NCBI GenBank assembly: GCA_948777935.1
Contig: CAQDYY010000004.1
Location: 1 to 64,000 of the forward strand
Reading direction: 5' to 3'
From: an uncultured Clostridia bacterium
GTDB lineage: Bacteria > Bacillota > Clostridia > TANB77 > CAG-508
DNA: 64,000 nucleotides
Of the stretch, positions 49,020-57,669 are shown one piece after another; within the stretch, counting starts at the first letter, position 1, and each line of letters starts with the position of its first letter. A program made the translations under genes and the position numbers. The notes below the pieces were generated by a model. It was given only the letters and a program-made list of their open reading frames with translations. It made no database searches and was not told where the DNA came from.

Positions 49020-50384
49020 CTATTTTCTTACCTCTTTTAAATCAAATAAAAGATTCATTACAATATAGTTATATAACATAAGTATTACTATTCCCCAAAA
49101 TAGTAACATACCAATACTTGCAATAGGTAACCAATTTATAAATGTAAATACAATCGCAATTATGCATAATGGTAATAATATACTTACATATCGTTTATAT
49201 GTTTCTTTTATAATTTCTACCTTATTTCCTTCTGCTTTTTCAAATTTTCTTAATGCATATTGAAGCATTAGGAAATTTGAAACTAATATACCAATTATTG
49301 CAACTATTGCTTCTACTGATATTGTAACATTTGCATAACGAACAACTAGTAATATAATTGCCATAAGTCCACATGTTCCTATTATAGCAAATATTCCATT
49401 TGCCCTATAACGAATACCCCAATATATAAATCCTATTACTTGAATAGCTATTATTACACACAATACTACTTTTATATCTATATTATCGATTGATGCAGAA
49501 ACATAATTATTTTCAGATAATTCATATTTGATTTTCATTACATCATTTTTAATAAGCCCTGCTATTTGATTTGCCTGTTTTACATAGTCAGATATTTCTT
49601 CATTTGAAGTTGATGCACTTCCAATAGATAGCTCTAAGCTACCTGTTGTTATAGGTTCATCAAAATAAGTTTCTAGTAAGGTCTCATCATCTAATTTGAT
49701 TGATATTTTATTTGTTGTATCATTTCCTTCTTCGTCTTTAGATGATATATATGTTCTTGTAATATCCTCTAATTTTTGTTTTCCTTCTTTATTAAATTCG
49801 ATACTTAAATATACTCTTGTACCTGTATTTGTATTTCCATAAACTGCTGCTGCATTTTTTATATTACTATTATCCATTAATACTTCATCTGTTTTGCTAT
49901 CTTTTATTTCAAATTTTCCTAAGTAGCTAAGATTTGAAATTGCTGTATCTGTATAATTATCTTCTGGAATTGCTACAATAACTTCACCATTACTATAATT
50001 TAGTCTTAAATCATATTCACTAATTCCCATATTATCTAAACGGTTTTGCATAATTTTCTTTGCCAATTCATAATTTTTTTCATTTAATACATCTTCAGAA
50101 TTTACTGGTTTATTTTCTTTAGTATATCCTTCTTTTAATGTACCATCTTCATTGGTTCCATCTGTTACTACATTTCCTTCAGCATCATATATAATTTCTT
50201 CTGTTTTATCACTAATTTTAAATTTTGCTACTCTTGCTCCACTTAAGTTCATTCCCATACTATATTCTGGCATTATGTTTGTCATTTTTCCTTGTTTCTT
50301 TATATAGATTCCACAAAATGAAATAAGACATATTGCAATAATTACCAAAACTGTTAATCCTTTTATTAATTTACTCTTTTTCAT
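49020..50384 (-). CDS. SecD-like membrane protein
   Basis: About 454 residues from ATG 50384 (GAGGAGG upstream; the frame extends 18 bp further). N-terminal helix, P1-like domain with RLDNMGISEYDLRLNY and FEIKDSKTDEVL (SecD hallmarks), then about six helices. Lacks the long first periplasmic domain seen in some relatives. Operon with the SecF-like gene; together they should aid protein export. Confidence 0.7.
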   Translation of the reverse strand: MKKSKLIKGLTVLVIIAICLISFCGIYIKKQGKMTNIMPEYSMGMNLSGARVAKFKISDKTEEIIYDAEGNVVTDGTNEDGTLKEGYTKENKPVNSEDVLNEKNYELAKKIMQNRLDNMGISEYDLRLNYSNGEVIVAIPEDNYTDTAISNLSYLGKFEIKDSKTDEVLMDNSNIKNAAAVYGNTNTGTRVYLSIEFNKEGKQKLEDITRTYISSKDEEGNDTTNKISIKLDDETLLETYFDEPITTGSLELSIGSASTSNEEISDYVKQANQIAGLIKNDVMKIKYELSENNYVSASIDNIDIKVVLCVIIAIQVIGFIYWGIRYRANGIFAIIGTCGLMAIILLVVRYANVTISVEAIVAIIGILVSNFLMLQYALRKFEKAEGNKVEIIKETYKRYVSILLPLCIIAIVFTFINWLPIASIGMLLFWGIVILMLYNYIVMNLLFDLKEVRK

Positions 50385-50424
50385 TATTTCCTCCTCATAC
50401 ATTTTATTTTCTTAATTTTATTTT

Positions 50425-51084
50425 TTATAATAACTTTGTATTATTAATAACTAATTCAAACCATATTCCTAAATATTTAGCTGCATATTTACTCATCATA
50501 GTTCTATCCATAAATATTTCAAAATAGTCTAATACTGGGCATATTTCTGTATCTATATTAATATTTAATATTACTTTTCTTTCTTCTTTATCTAAATCTA
50601 GTTTTGTATTTGTTACTGCATAATTTACTTTATCATGTTTTCCAAATGTAGCAATATTCTTATTAACTACCCTATCTCTATGAACATCAGATTTATCTGC
50701 TAGAATAAGTGCTGCTGAAATATCACTAACAGCTGTTCCTGTTTGTTCATCATGGTTTCCTATTGCCATCATAATTTCAATCCTATCTTTATCACACATT
50801 CCCATATCTTTTAAAATGTTATATGCGAGTAATGCTCCAGACTGTGCATGGTCAACACGGTTTACGCAATTTCCAATATCATGTAAATATCCTGCAATTT
50901 TTGCAAGTTCAATTCTCTCTTCACTATAATCAAATATTCTTAAAATGTCTGCCGCTCTTTTTGAAACAATACTAATATGCCTTATTGAATGTTCCGTAAA
51001 ACCTAATACATTTAATTGTTTCTGGGTTCCTTCAATTAAGGCTTGAACTTCCTTATTATTTTTCACATCCTCTAATGTTATCAT
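50425..51084 (-). CDS. HD-domain phosphohydrolase
   Basis: 219 residues. HD motif YLHDIGNCVNRVDHAQSGA near residues 67-85 (HD then H) and later GNHDEQTG and ADKSDVHRDRV supply the metal ligands. Nucleotide or cyclic-nucleotide phosphohydrolase family; substrate unknown. Confidence 0.82.
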   Translation of the reverse strand: MITLEDVKNNKEVQALIEGTQKQLNVLGFTEHSIRHISIVSKRAADILRIFDYSEERIELAKIAGYLHDIGNCVNRVDHAQSGALLAYNILKDMGMCDKDRIEIMMAIGNHDEQTGTAVSDISAALILADKSDVHRDRVVNKNIATFGKHDKVNYAVTNTKLDLDKEERKVILNINIDTEICPVLDYFEIFMDRTMMSKYAAKYLGIWFELVINNTKLL

Positions 51085-51164
51085 TCGTTACCTCCGTAAA
51101 GTTTTTTCTTTTAATGTACCACTTTTCGTATTAATTTATACGCTATAGGTATTCTATAACAAAA

Positions 51165-51190
51165 AAGAACACTTTTCAAGTGTTCTTTTA
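51165..51190 (-). terminator. Terminator downstream of the SpoIIQ-like gene
   Basis: AAGAACACTT / AAGTGTTCTT stem with A/T tails, in the gap after 51223. Confidence 0.7.
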
Positions 51191-51222
51191 ATATATTTTT
51201 GATATTTTCATCATGCAAAGTA

Positions 51223-52068
51223 CTATTTTACCAAAGTACTAGGGTCTATATTTTCTCCATTTTTTGTAATTTCAAAATGTAAATGTGCAGTATCTGCTAT
51301 TTCAAATGCAGCACTATTTCCTACTGTACCTATACTTTGACCTTGTTTTACTTCTTCTCCTACTGTTACAAACTCTGTAGATAAAAGATTTGAATATAAT
51401 GTTTCATATCCATCTTGATGTTCAATTATAATAGATAAGCCATATCTTGGGTCATTTTTAATTGACTTTACTTTTCCTGTAGCTGATGCTTTTACAACTG
51501 TAGTTTTATCTGCTTTTATGTCCCATCCTAAATGGGTAGTCCACTCCTCTAGTGTTTCTGAATAAACTAAATTATCTTTTGCATAGTTTTTAATAATTTC
51601 TCCATCTACTGGTTTTGCAAAACCAAAAACTTCTGGTTTTGATTCTTCTTTTTTGGTTTCTACTTTTTTATTCTCTTCTTTCTTAGTTTCTTCTTTTTTA
51701 GTATTATTTTGTGTTTTTGTTGTTTCCTCTTTTTTAGTTGTATTTTCTATATTAGTATTAGTAGCTTTTGTGGTTGTATTACTTATTGTATTTTGTGTAC
51801 TCTTTGAAATAGTATTTTGTATTTCATTTTTTGATTGTTCTACTGTTTTTCCCATTTCAGTGCTTACCTCTGCACTGTCAGCAGTACTCTCTCTAACTAA
51901 ACTTGCAATTTTTTGGCTATCAATACTTGCTTGTTTATCCATTTTATTTCCATATACTACAAAAGTGATAGCAAAAGCGATTAATCCAATTAATACTACG
52001 CTACCTCCAATATAAAATAAATTATGATTTTTTTCTTTTCTTTCTCTTCTCCTTGCATCTCTTCTCAT
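51223..52068 (-). CDS. M23 peptidase-domain protein, SpoIIQ-like
   Basis: 281 residues. N-terminal cytoplasmic Arg-rich stretch, one membrane helix (about 19-40), a Thr/Lys/Glu-rich linker, then an M23 fold: HLGWDIKAD, HQDGYETLYSNL, HLHFEITKNGENIDP. It sits directly downstream of spoIID and sigF, the usual place and topology for the forespore SpoIIQ engulfment protein. Confidence 0.82.
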   Translation of the reverse strand: MRRDARRRERKEKNHNLFYIGGSVVLIGLIAFAITFVVYGNKMDKQASIDSQKIASLVRESTADSAEVSTEMGKTVEQSKNEIQNTISKSTQNTISNTTTKATNTNIENTTKKEETTKTQNNTKKEETKKEENKKVETKKEESKPEVFGFAKPVDGEIIKNYAKDNLVYSETLEEWTTHLGWDIKADKTTVVKASATGKVKSIKNDPRYGLSIIIEHQDGYETLYSNLLSTEFVTVGEEVKQGQSIGTVGNSAAFEIADTAHLHFEITKNGENIDPSTLVK

Positions 52069-52170
52069 TTTAATTCCTCCTAAACTAAACTTAATTTAGT
52101 TAAAGTATTTCCTTTGTTAGAAGATTTATACAATTTATTTTAATTTTTTATTACTACATCTTCTTTATTT

Positions 52171-53185
52171 CTACATGTCTATAATTTCCACACCTGTATA
52201 AAAATGTTTTATAATTTCTTCATAGTTTTTTCCTTGCTTTGCTAAAGAATCTGCACCAGTTTGGCTCATACCAACACCATGCCCATAACCTTTTACTTCA
52301 AATTTTATATTATCTCCTTCTATTGTATACGAAAAATCTGTAGAACGAAGCCCTAATATAGTTCTTACTTCTACACCTGCAAGCTCTAAATTGCCCACTT
52401 TTAAAGTTTTAACACGATTACTATCTGTCATTTCCTTTATTTTAATTGCATCTTCTTTTGTAAAATCAATTTCTAAATCTGCATGCTTTTCCTTTATTTT
52501 ACTTACAAACTCATCTTTAGAAAGAGTAAGTTCTGAATAATATTGGCTATATGCATCTTCACCGTGATGTTTCTACTGCTACTAAGTATGGGTAACTTCC
52601 TCCCCATACATTAACAGGTATTTCTGTTTTTCCTCCACTATTAGAATGAAAAAATGCGTTAATTGGCTTTCCTTCATATGTAATAATTTTTCCTTTAGTA
52701 GAGTACACTGCTTGCTCTATCTTCTTCCAGTTTTCCTCTCTTAAGTTTTCTTCCCATCTTGCTAATCTATCTTCTTTTGAAACCCATGCTTGGCAACAAC
52801 TGCTATCATCACAAATATTTGCATTTTCATGTTTTGGGCTTCCTGTTATTTTATAAATCGTATAAGTTCTTGCCACTACTGATTGCGCCTTTAATGCTTC
52901 TATTTCAAATGTAACTGGCATTTCAGCTGATACTACATGGCATAAATACTCATCTAAATTTACCTCTTCTACTTGTCCTGTTTTTGCATGTAATAATTTT
53001 ATTGTTTGGTAATCTCCGTAATTATATGAAATATCTTGTATTTCGTTTTGTACACTATTTTGTATATTATTTTGGATTTCTTCTTCCGTACTTGTTTGTT
53101 TTATCTCAAAACTCTTTGTAAAAAGTATTGGAATTAGAAAAATAAACTGAACAAAAAGAATAATTGCAATAACAACTTTTTTCAT
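52171..53185 (-). CDS. spoIID: Stage II sporulation protein D, with a CGGT quadruplet at residue 208
   Basis: Triplet reading gives two separated frames (CGG TGA). Reading CGGT (52564..52561) as Gly gives one 337-residue lytic transglycosylase: EVNLDEYLCHVVSAEMPVTFEIEALKAQSVVARTY (catalytic Glu), FHSNSGGKTE, ETS-G-EDAYSQYY, then KGYGHGVGMSQTGA. Family length and all SpoIID motifs are restored. It degrades septal peptidoglycan during engulfment. Directly follows sigF by 12 bp. Confidence 0.93.
52561..52564 (-). other. CGGT quadruplet codon (Gly208 of SpoIID)
   Basis: Preceding codon TCA; the next zero-frame codon is TGA. Four-base reading continues GAA GAT GCA as S-G-EDA. Confidence 0.92.
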
Positions 53186-53197
53186 GTTTTGTCCTTT

Positions 53198-53915
53198 CTA
53201 ACAAGTTAGTTTTAGTTTCATAGAATTTAAAATTTTCTTTTCAATCCTAGATACCTGTACTTGTGTTATTCCTAAAACTTTTGCTACTTCTGATTGTGTT
53301 TTGTCTTTATAAAATCTTAATAAAATGATTTGTTTTTCTCTATCATCTAAATTTTCTATCAATTGTTTTAAAGCAATTTTGTCTACAATATTATTTGATT
53401 CGTCTTTTGCACATGGTATTTTATCTATAACATTTCTACTATCATCTGAAGAATTCTCTTCATATATAGAAGAAACTGGTTTTAGTGAGTCCATTGCATA
53501 TGTTATTTCTTCTTTTGGCATTTTTAATGTGTTTGAAATTTCTAAAATTGAAATTTCTTCCCCTGTTTTTGCCAAATATTGTTTTTGTAATTCTAGTATC
53601 TTAATAGCCAATTCTTTTGTGGATCTACTTACTTTTATCATTCCATCATCTCTTATATATCTTTTTATTTCTCCTAATATATATGGTACTGCATATGTTG
53701 AAACTTGTACTTCAAAACTTGTGTCAAATCGCTTCATTGCTTTAATAAAGCCCATACATCCTATTTGGTATAAGTCATCTGTTTCATAACCTCTACCAGT
53801 AAAACGTTTTACAATGTTCCATATTAGTCCCTTGTTGTTTTCAACAAGTCTTCCCATTGCATCATTGTCTCCGTGCCTGAGCTTTTTTAATGTCTAATAA
53901 ACTATTTTCGTACAT
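53198..53915 (-). CDS. sigF: RNA polymerase sigma-F (SpoIIAC), with a CGGA quadruplet at residue 15
   Basis: Start ATG 53915. Triplet reading ends after 17 codons (CGG AGA CAA TGA). Reading CGGA (53873..53870) as Gly gives KKAQA-G-DNDAMGRLVENNKGLIW, matching the normal sigma-F N-terminal region. The rest is a complete 238-residue sigma factor: region 2 DDLYQIGCMGFIKAMKRFD, region 4 QSEVAKVLGITQVQVSRIEKKIL. Forespore sigma factor, third gene of the spoIIA operon. Confidence 0.94.
53870..53873 (-). other. CGGA quadruplet codon (Gly15 of sigma-F)
   Basis: Preceding codon GCA. Four-base reading supplies the A-G-D residues at the start of region 1.2/2; triplet reading stops at once. Confidence 0.93.
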
Positions 53916-53931
53916 GCTAAAGCACCCTTTC

Positions 53932-54414
53932 TTATATTCTAAATGAACTAAATATTTTTCCTTCGTTATCTTCTTTTTTATCTTTTTTTTGGATTACTTT
54001 TTTCATGGTTACCTTTGTTCCAAGTTCTAAAATAGATTCCACTTCTAAATCATCCATAAAGCTTTCCATAATAGTAAATCCCATTCCAGATCTCTCTAGA
54101 TCTGGTTTTGTTGTATATAATGGTTCTTTTGCCATATCTACATTTTCAATTCCTTTTCCTTTATCTGATATTTCTATTACAATAGTATTTGCAAATATTT
54201 TGCATATAATCTCAATTGTTCCTTCTTTATCTTCATAACCATGAATTATTGAATTTGTTACTGCCTCAGATACTGCTGTTTTTATATCTGCTAGTTCTTC
54301 CACCGTTGGATCTAATTGTGAAGCAAATGCTGCTACACTAATACGTGCAAAAGCTTCATTATTAGATTTGCTTAGGAATTCTAATCTCATTTCATTATCA
54401 TATAAACTTTTCAT
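53932..54414 (-). CDS. spoIIAB: Anti-sigma-F factor SpoIIAB
   Basis: 160 residues, GHKL kinase: N box AVSEAVTNSIIHGY, G1 DKGKGIENVDMA, G2 SGMGFTIMESFMDD. Binds sigma-F and phosphorylates SpoIIAA. Located 16 bp upstream of sigF. Confidence 0.94.
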   Translation of the reverse strand: MKSLYDNEMRLEFLSKSNNEAFARISVAAFASQLDPTVEELADIKTAVSEAVTNSIIHGYEDKEGTIEIICKIFANTIVIEISDKGKGIENVDMAKEPLYTTKPDLERSGMGFTIMESFMDDLEVESILELGTKVTMKKVIQKKDKKEDNEGKIFSSFRI

Positions 54415-54430
54415 TACTTACATTTTCCTC

Positions 54431-54754
54431 CTACCCAATTTTACTTTCTTCTCTAATTGGTATAATTTTTAAAACACCACTCATTTCAAATATTTTTTTA
54501 ACGCTTGTCCCTACATTTATAAGTTCTGCACCTCCACCTAACATTTTTATCATTTTGTATCTTCCAATTAACATTCCAATTCCTGCACTGTCCATAAAAG
54601 TAACTTGATTAAAATCAAACACAATTTTTCTTGGCATATATTTAGTAATTTCATTATCCATTTTCCTCCTCATTTTTTCTGTAGTATGATGGTCAATTTC
54701 TTCTGTTATTTTAAATATCAATTGCTTGTCCTTTTCATTATAATTTGCTTCCAC
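54431..54754 (-). CDS. spoIIAA: Anti-sigma factor antagonist SpoIIAA
   Basis: 107 residues, STAS domain with the phosphorylated Ser in FMDSAGIGMLIGRY. First gene of the spoIIA operon; AGGAGG-type site before the ATG. Confidence 0.93.
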   Translation of the reverse strand: MEANYNEKDKQLIFKITEEIDHHTTEKMRRKMDNEITKYMPRKIVFDFNQVTFMDSAGIGMLIGRYKMIKMLGGGAELINVGTSVKKIFEMSGVLKIIPIREESKIG

Positions 54755-54872
54755 GTTTTTTCCTCCTCTTTTTTCAAATCTTGTTTATCATTATATATTA
54801 TATGGTAATATTTTCCAATAGCAAATTTTAAGAAGTTTTAGCGATTTATGAGAACTTTTCGACGGCGTTTTT

Positions 54873-54915
54873 AGACAAAAAAATATTGGTGAATATTCAC
54901 CAATATTTTTTTGTC
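54873..54915. terminator. Long hairpin upstream of spoIIAA
   Basis: GACAAAAAAATATTGGTG / CACCAATATTTTTTTGTC perfect stem, separating scpA from the spoIIA operon. A short repeat related to the 52-bp family follows near 54950 (GTAGGGGCGAGC). Confidence 0.75.
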
Positions 54916-55004
54916 TAATAGAAAATCACTCAGTTTTAAGTTAAAGATGTAGGGGCGAGCATTGCTCGTCCGTGTGGCAAAACCTCTTTTGTTCAATTTT
55001 AATT

Positions 55005-55754
55005 TTATTTCTTGTTCTTCTCTACAACAATATCACCAAAGATTTCCTCTTGTGTAGCATGTACTTTATCTCGTCTTTCTAATTCCAGTAATCCCGTAAA
55101 TGCTGTTACAACTTCTTCTTTATTACATTTTGATAGAGAATATAACCTATTAAAAACAAATCGTGGTTTTTTTACTAATTCTCTAAACATTTCTTTTACT
55201 TTACTTGCAACTGTATATGTATCTGTTATTGCAATTTTTTTAATATTATCTGCATGTTGATTTAATCTACTCTTGTTTCTATTTATTAATTTCAAATATA
55301 TTTCTTCTAGTACTTCTTTTTTATATTCTTTTTCTAATTGTTGTTTTGGTAATTTTATCTCTTCTTCTAATTTAAACAATCTACCAGAAAATTCATTATA
55401 GTTTTCTCTTAATTTATTTGTAATTTCTTTATATTTCTTGTATTCTATAATTCTTTCAATTAATTGCTCTTCTGTAAGTTCTTCTTCTGGTTCTTCTTGC
55501 TTTGGTAGAAGCCCTTTTGATTTTATATATAAAAGTGTAGATGCCATAATTAAAAATTCACTTGTTATTTCTAAATTCATTTCTTCTGCTGCATTTATAT
55601 ATTCTATATATTGGTCTGCTATTTCAGAAATTCTAATATCATATATATTCATTTTGTTTTTATCAATTAAATGACATAGTAAATCAAGTGGTCCTTCAAA
55701 ATTATCTATTTTAATTGCATATTGCTTTGTTTGCATTGTTAATATGTTTTGCAT
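55005..55754 (-). CDS. scpA: Segregation and condensation protein A
   Basis: 249 residues: N-terminal FEGPLDLLCHLIDKNKMNIYDI is the ScpA kleisin signature. The start overlaps the recX stop by 16 bp. SMC-binding kleisin; scpB is not in the window. Confidence 0.93.
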   Translation of the reverse strand: MQNILTMQTKQYAIKIDNFEGPLDLLCHLIDKNKMNIYDIRISEIADQYIEYINAAEEMNLEITSEFLIMASTLLYIKSKGLLPKQEEPEEELTEEQLIERIIEYKKYKEITNKLRENYNEFSGRLFKLEEEIKLPKQQLEKEYKKEVLEEIYLKLINRNKSRLNQHADNIKKIAITDTYTVASKVKEMFRELVKKPRFVFNRLYSLSKCNKEEVVTAFTGLLELERRDKVHATQEEIFGDIVVEKNKK

Positions 55755-56191
55755 TCTAATACTTCCTTTATTGTTTCTTCTTTATATCCTTTTTTTGCAA
55801 GATATATAGCTATTTCATCATTTTCCATTGTGGTTTTCTTTTTAATAAAAATATTCCTTGCTGATTTTCTTTCGTAATCTTGCAGTTCTTCTTTATGTTC
55901 ATAAAAATAATCTTCTATTTTATCTTTTCCTACACCCTTTGTATAAAGTTTGTATTTTATTTCTTTTATAGAAAGATTTTTTAAAGACATAAATTCTAAA
56001 ACTGCTCTTTTTATATAGTCACTATCATCTAAATATCCTGCTTCTTTTACATAGTCTATAATATCACACAAGATATCACTTTGTATAGTATTTTGAAATT
56101 TATTTTTTACTTCTCTTTCTGTTCTCTTTTTATACATAATATAATTCATAACCTTTGACTTTTCTTTATCAAATTCTTCTACTGTGTACAT
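55739..56191 (-). CDS. recX: Regulatory protein RecX
   Basis: 150 residues with helical RecX repeats (YIMYKKRTEREVKNKF, YLDDSDYIKRAVLEF). Modulates RecA filaments. Lies directly downstream of recA. Confidence 0.88.
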   Translation of the reverse strand: MYTVEEFDKEKSKVMNYIMYKKRTEREVKNKFQNTIQSDILCDIIDYVKEAGYLDDSDYIKRAVLEFMSLKNLSIKEIKYKLYTKGVGKDKIEDYFYEHKEELQDYERKSARNIFIKKKTTMENDEIAIYLAKKGYKEETIKEVLECKTY

Positions 56192-56210
56192 ATTACCTCC
56201 ATATTTATCT

Positions 56211-56240
56211 TAAAGCGAAGACTTTTGTCTTCGCTTTATT
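56211..56240. terminator. Hairpin between recA and recX
   Basis: TAAAGCGAAGAC / GTCTTCGCTTTA perfect stem. Probably attenuates rather than ends transcription into recX. Confidence 0.65.
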
Positions 56241-56243
56241 TTC

Positions 56244-57284
56244 CTATTCTTCTTCGTCACTAGATAATTCTTCTTCACCTAAACTTTTTTCAAAAGCTTT
56301 CGCAAAGTTATCTCTTATTTTTTGTTCTACTTCTGCCATTACTTCTGGATTATCTAATAGGTATTGTTTTACATTTTCTCTACCTTGTCCAATTCTGTTT
56401 CCATTATAACTAAACCATGAACCACTTTTTTCGATAATATCTAAGTTAACACCCATATCTAATATGTTTCCTTCTTTAGATATACCTTTTCCATATACTA
56501 TATCAAATTCAGCTTCTCTAAATGGTGGAGCTACTTTATTTTTTACAACTTTTACCCTTGCTCTACTTCCAACAACTTCTCCATCTTGCTTAATATTTTC
56601 TGTTTTTCTAATGTCCATACGAACAGATGCATAGAATTTTAAAGCTCTTCCTCCTGTTGTTGTTTCTGGATTTCCAAACATAACTCCAATTTTTTCTCTT
56701 AATTGATTTATAAATATTAGTACTGTTTTTGATTTATTAATTGCTCCTGCTAATTTTCGTAATGCTTGTGACATAAGCCTTGCTTGTAATCCCATATGAG
56801 AATCTCCCATATCGCCATCTATTTCTGCTTTTGGAACTAATGCTGCAACAGAGTCTACAACAATAACATCTAACGCTCCACTTCTTATTAAGTTTTCAGT
56901 AATTTCTAGTGCCTGTTCTCCTGTATCTGGTTGTGATACTATTAAGTTATCTATATCTACTCCTAAATGTTTTGCATAAACTGGGTCTAATGCATGTTCT
57001 GCATCTATAAATGCTGCTTCTCCTCCTGCTTTTTGTGCTTCTGCTACTACATGTAAAGCAAGAGTAGTTTTTCCTGAAGATTCTGGCCCATAAATTTCAA
57101 TAATTCTTCCACGTGGTACTCCACCTATTCCTAATGCAATATCTAATCCTAATGCACCTGTTGGAATTGCTTCTATATTCATAGCTTGAAACTCTCCTAG
57201 TTTCATAACAGATCCTTTTCCAAATTGTTTTTCAATTTGTGACATTGCTGCTTCTAATGCTTTTTTCTTTTCTGAATTTTCCAT
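56244..57284 (-). CDS. recA: RecA recombinase
   Basis: 346 residues with Walker A GPESSGKTTLAL, Walker B region VIVVDSVAALVP and loop L2. Acidic C-terminus (SLGEEELSSDEEE). No quadruplet site. Confidence 0.97.
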   Translation of the reverse strand: MENSEKKKALEAAMSQIEKQFGKGSVMKLGEFQAMNIEAIPTGALGLDIALGIGGVPRGRIIEIYGPESSGKTTLALHVVAEAQKAGGEAAFIDAEHALDPVYAKHLGVDIDNLIVSQPDTGEQALEITENLIRSGALDVIVVDSVAALVPKAEIDGDMGDSHMGLQARLMSQALRKLAGAINKSKTVLIFINQLREKIGVMFGNPETTTGGRALKFYASVRMDIRKTENIKQDGEVVGSRARVKVVKNKVAPPFREAEFDIVYGKGISKEGNILDMGVNLDIIEKSGSWFSYNGNRIGQGRENVKQYLLDNPEVMAEVEQKIRDNFAKAFEKSLGEEELSSDEEE

Positions 57285-57669
57285 TTTCTTTTTTTCCTCC
57301 TTTAATTTATAAAACGTTTGTTTGTAAATGTATTATCACATTACTTTTTTCATTTGTCAATACTTTTTTTAAAAATTTTTTACTGCCTATAATTATTTAA
57401 TGCTTTTTGAAAACATTTCTATATGATTAATTTTGTAAGAACCCTCCGTCACCCTTCGGGTGCTAGCCACTGCATAAGATATCTGTAATGCTCACTAACG
57501 TTCGCTAACAGCTATCTTAACCTCCCTTAGATAAAGGAGGCTTTTCTCTACTTTTCAAAATTAACTATACAAGTTTAAAATTATAGAGTAATGGCCCCTT
57601 TACTTAAGGGGGCTGTCGCGTTAGCGACTGGGGGTTCTAATATTCATAATTTGAACAATAATTATTTAA
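57285..57669. other. Intergenic region filled by the dispersed repeat
   Basis: 385 bp without a supported gene; mostly the second copy of the 250-bp repeat listed separately. The remainder is the recA 5' flank with its TCCTCC-complement ribosome-binding site. Confidence 0.6.
57400..57646. repeat. About 250-bp dispersed structured repeat, copy 2
   Basis: Closely matches 37981-38230: same AAGAACCCTCCGTCA start, same ACGTTCGCTAACAGC core and GACTGGGGGTTCT end. Differs mainly in hairpin-loop lengths. Confidence 0.78.
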
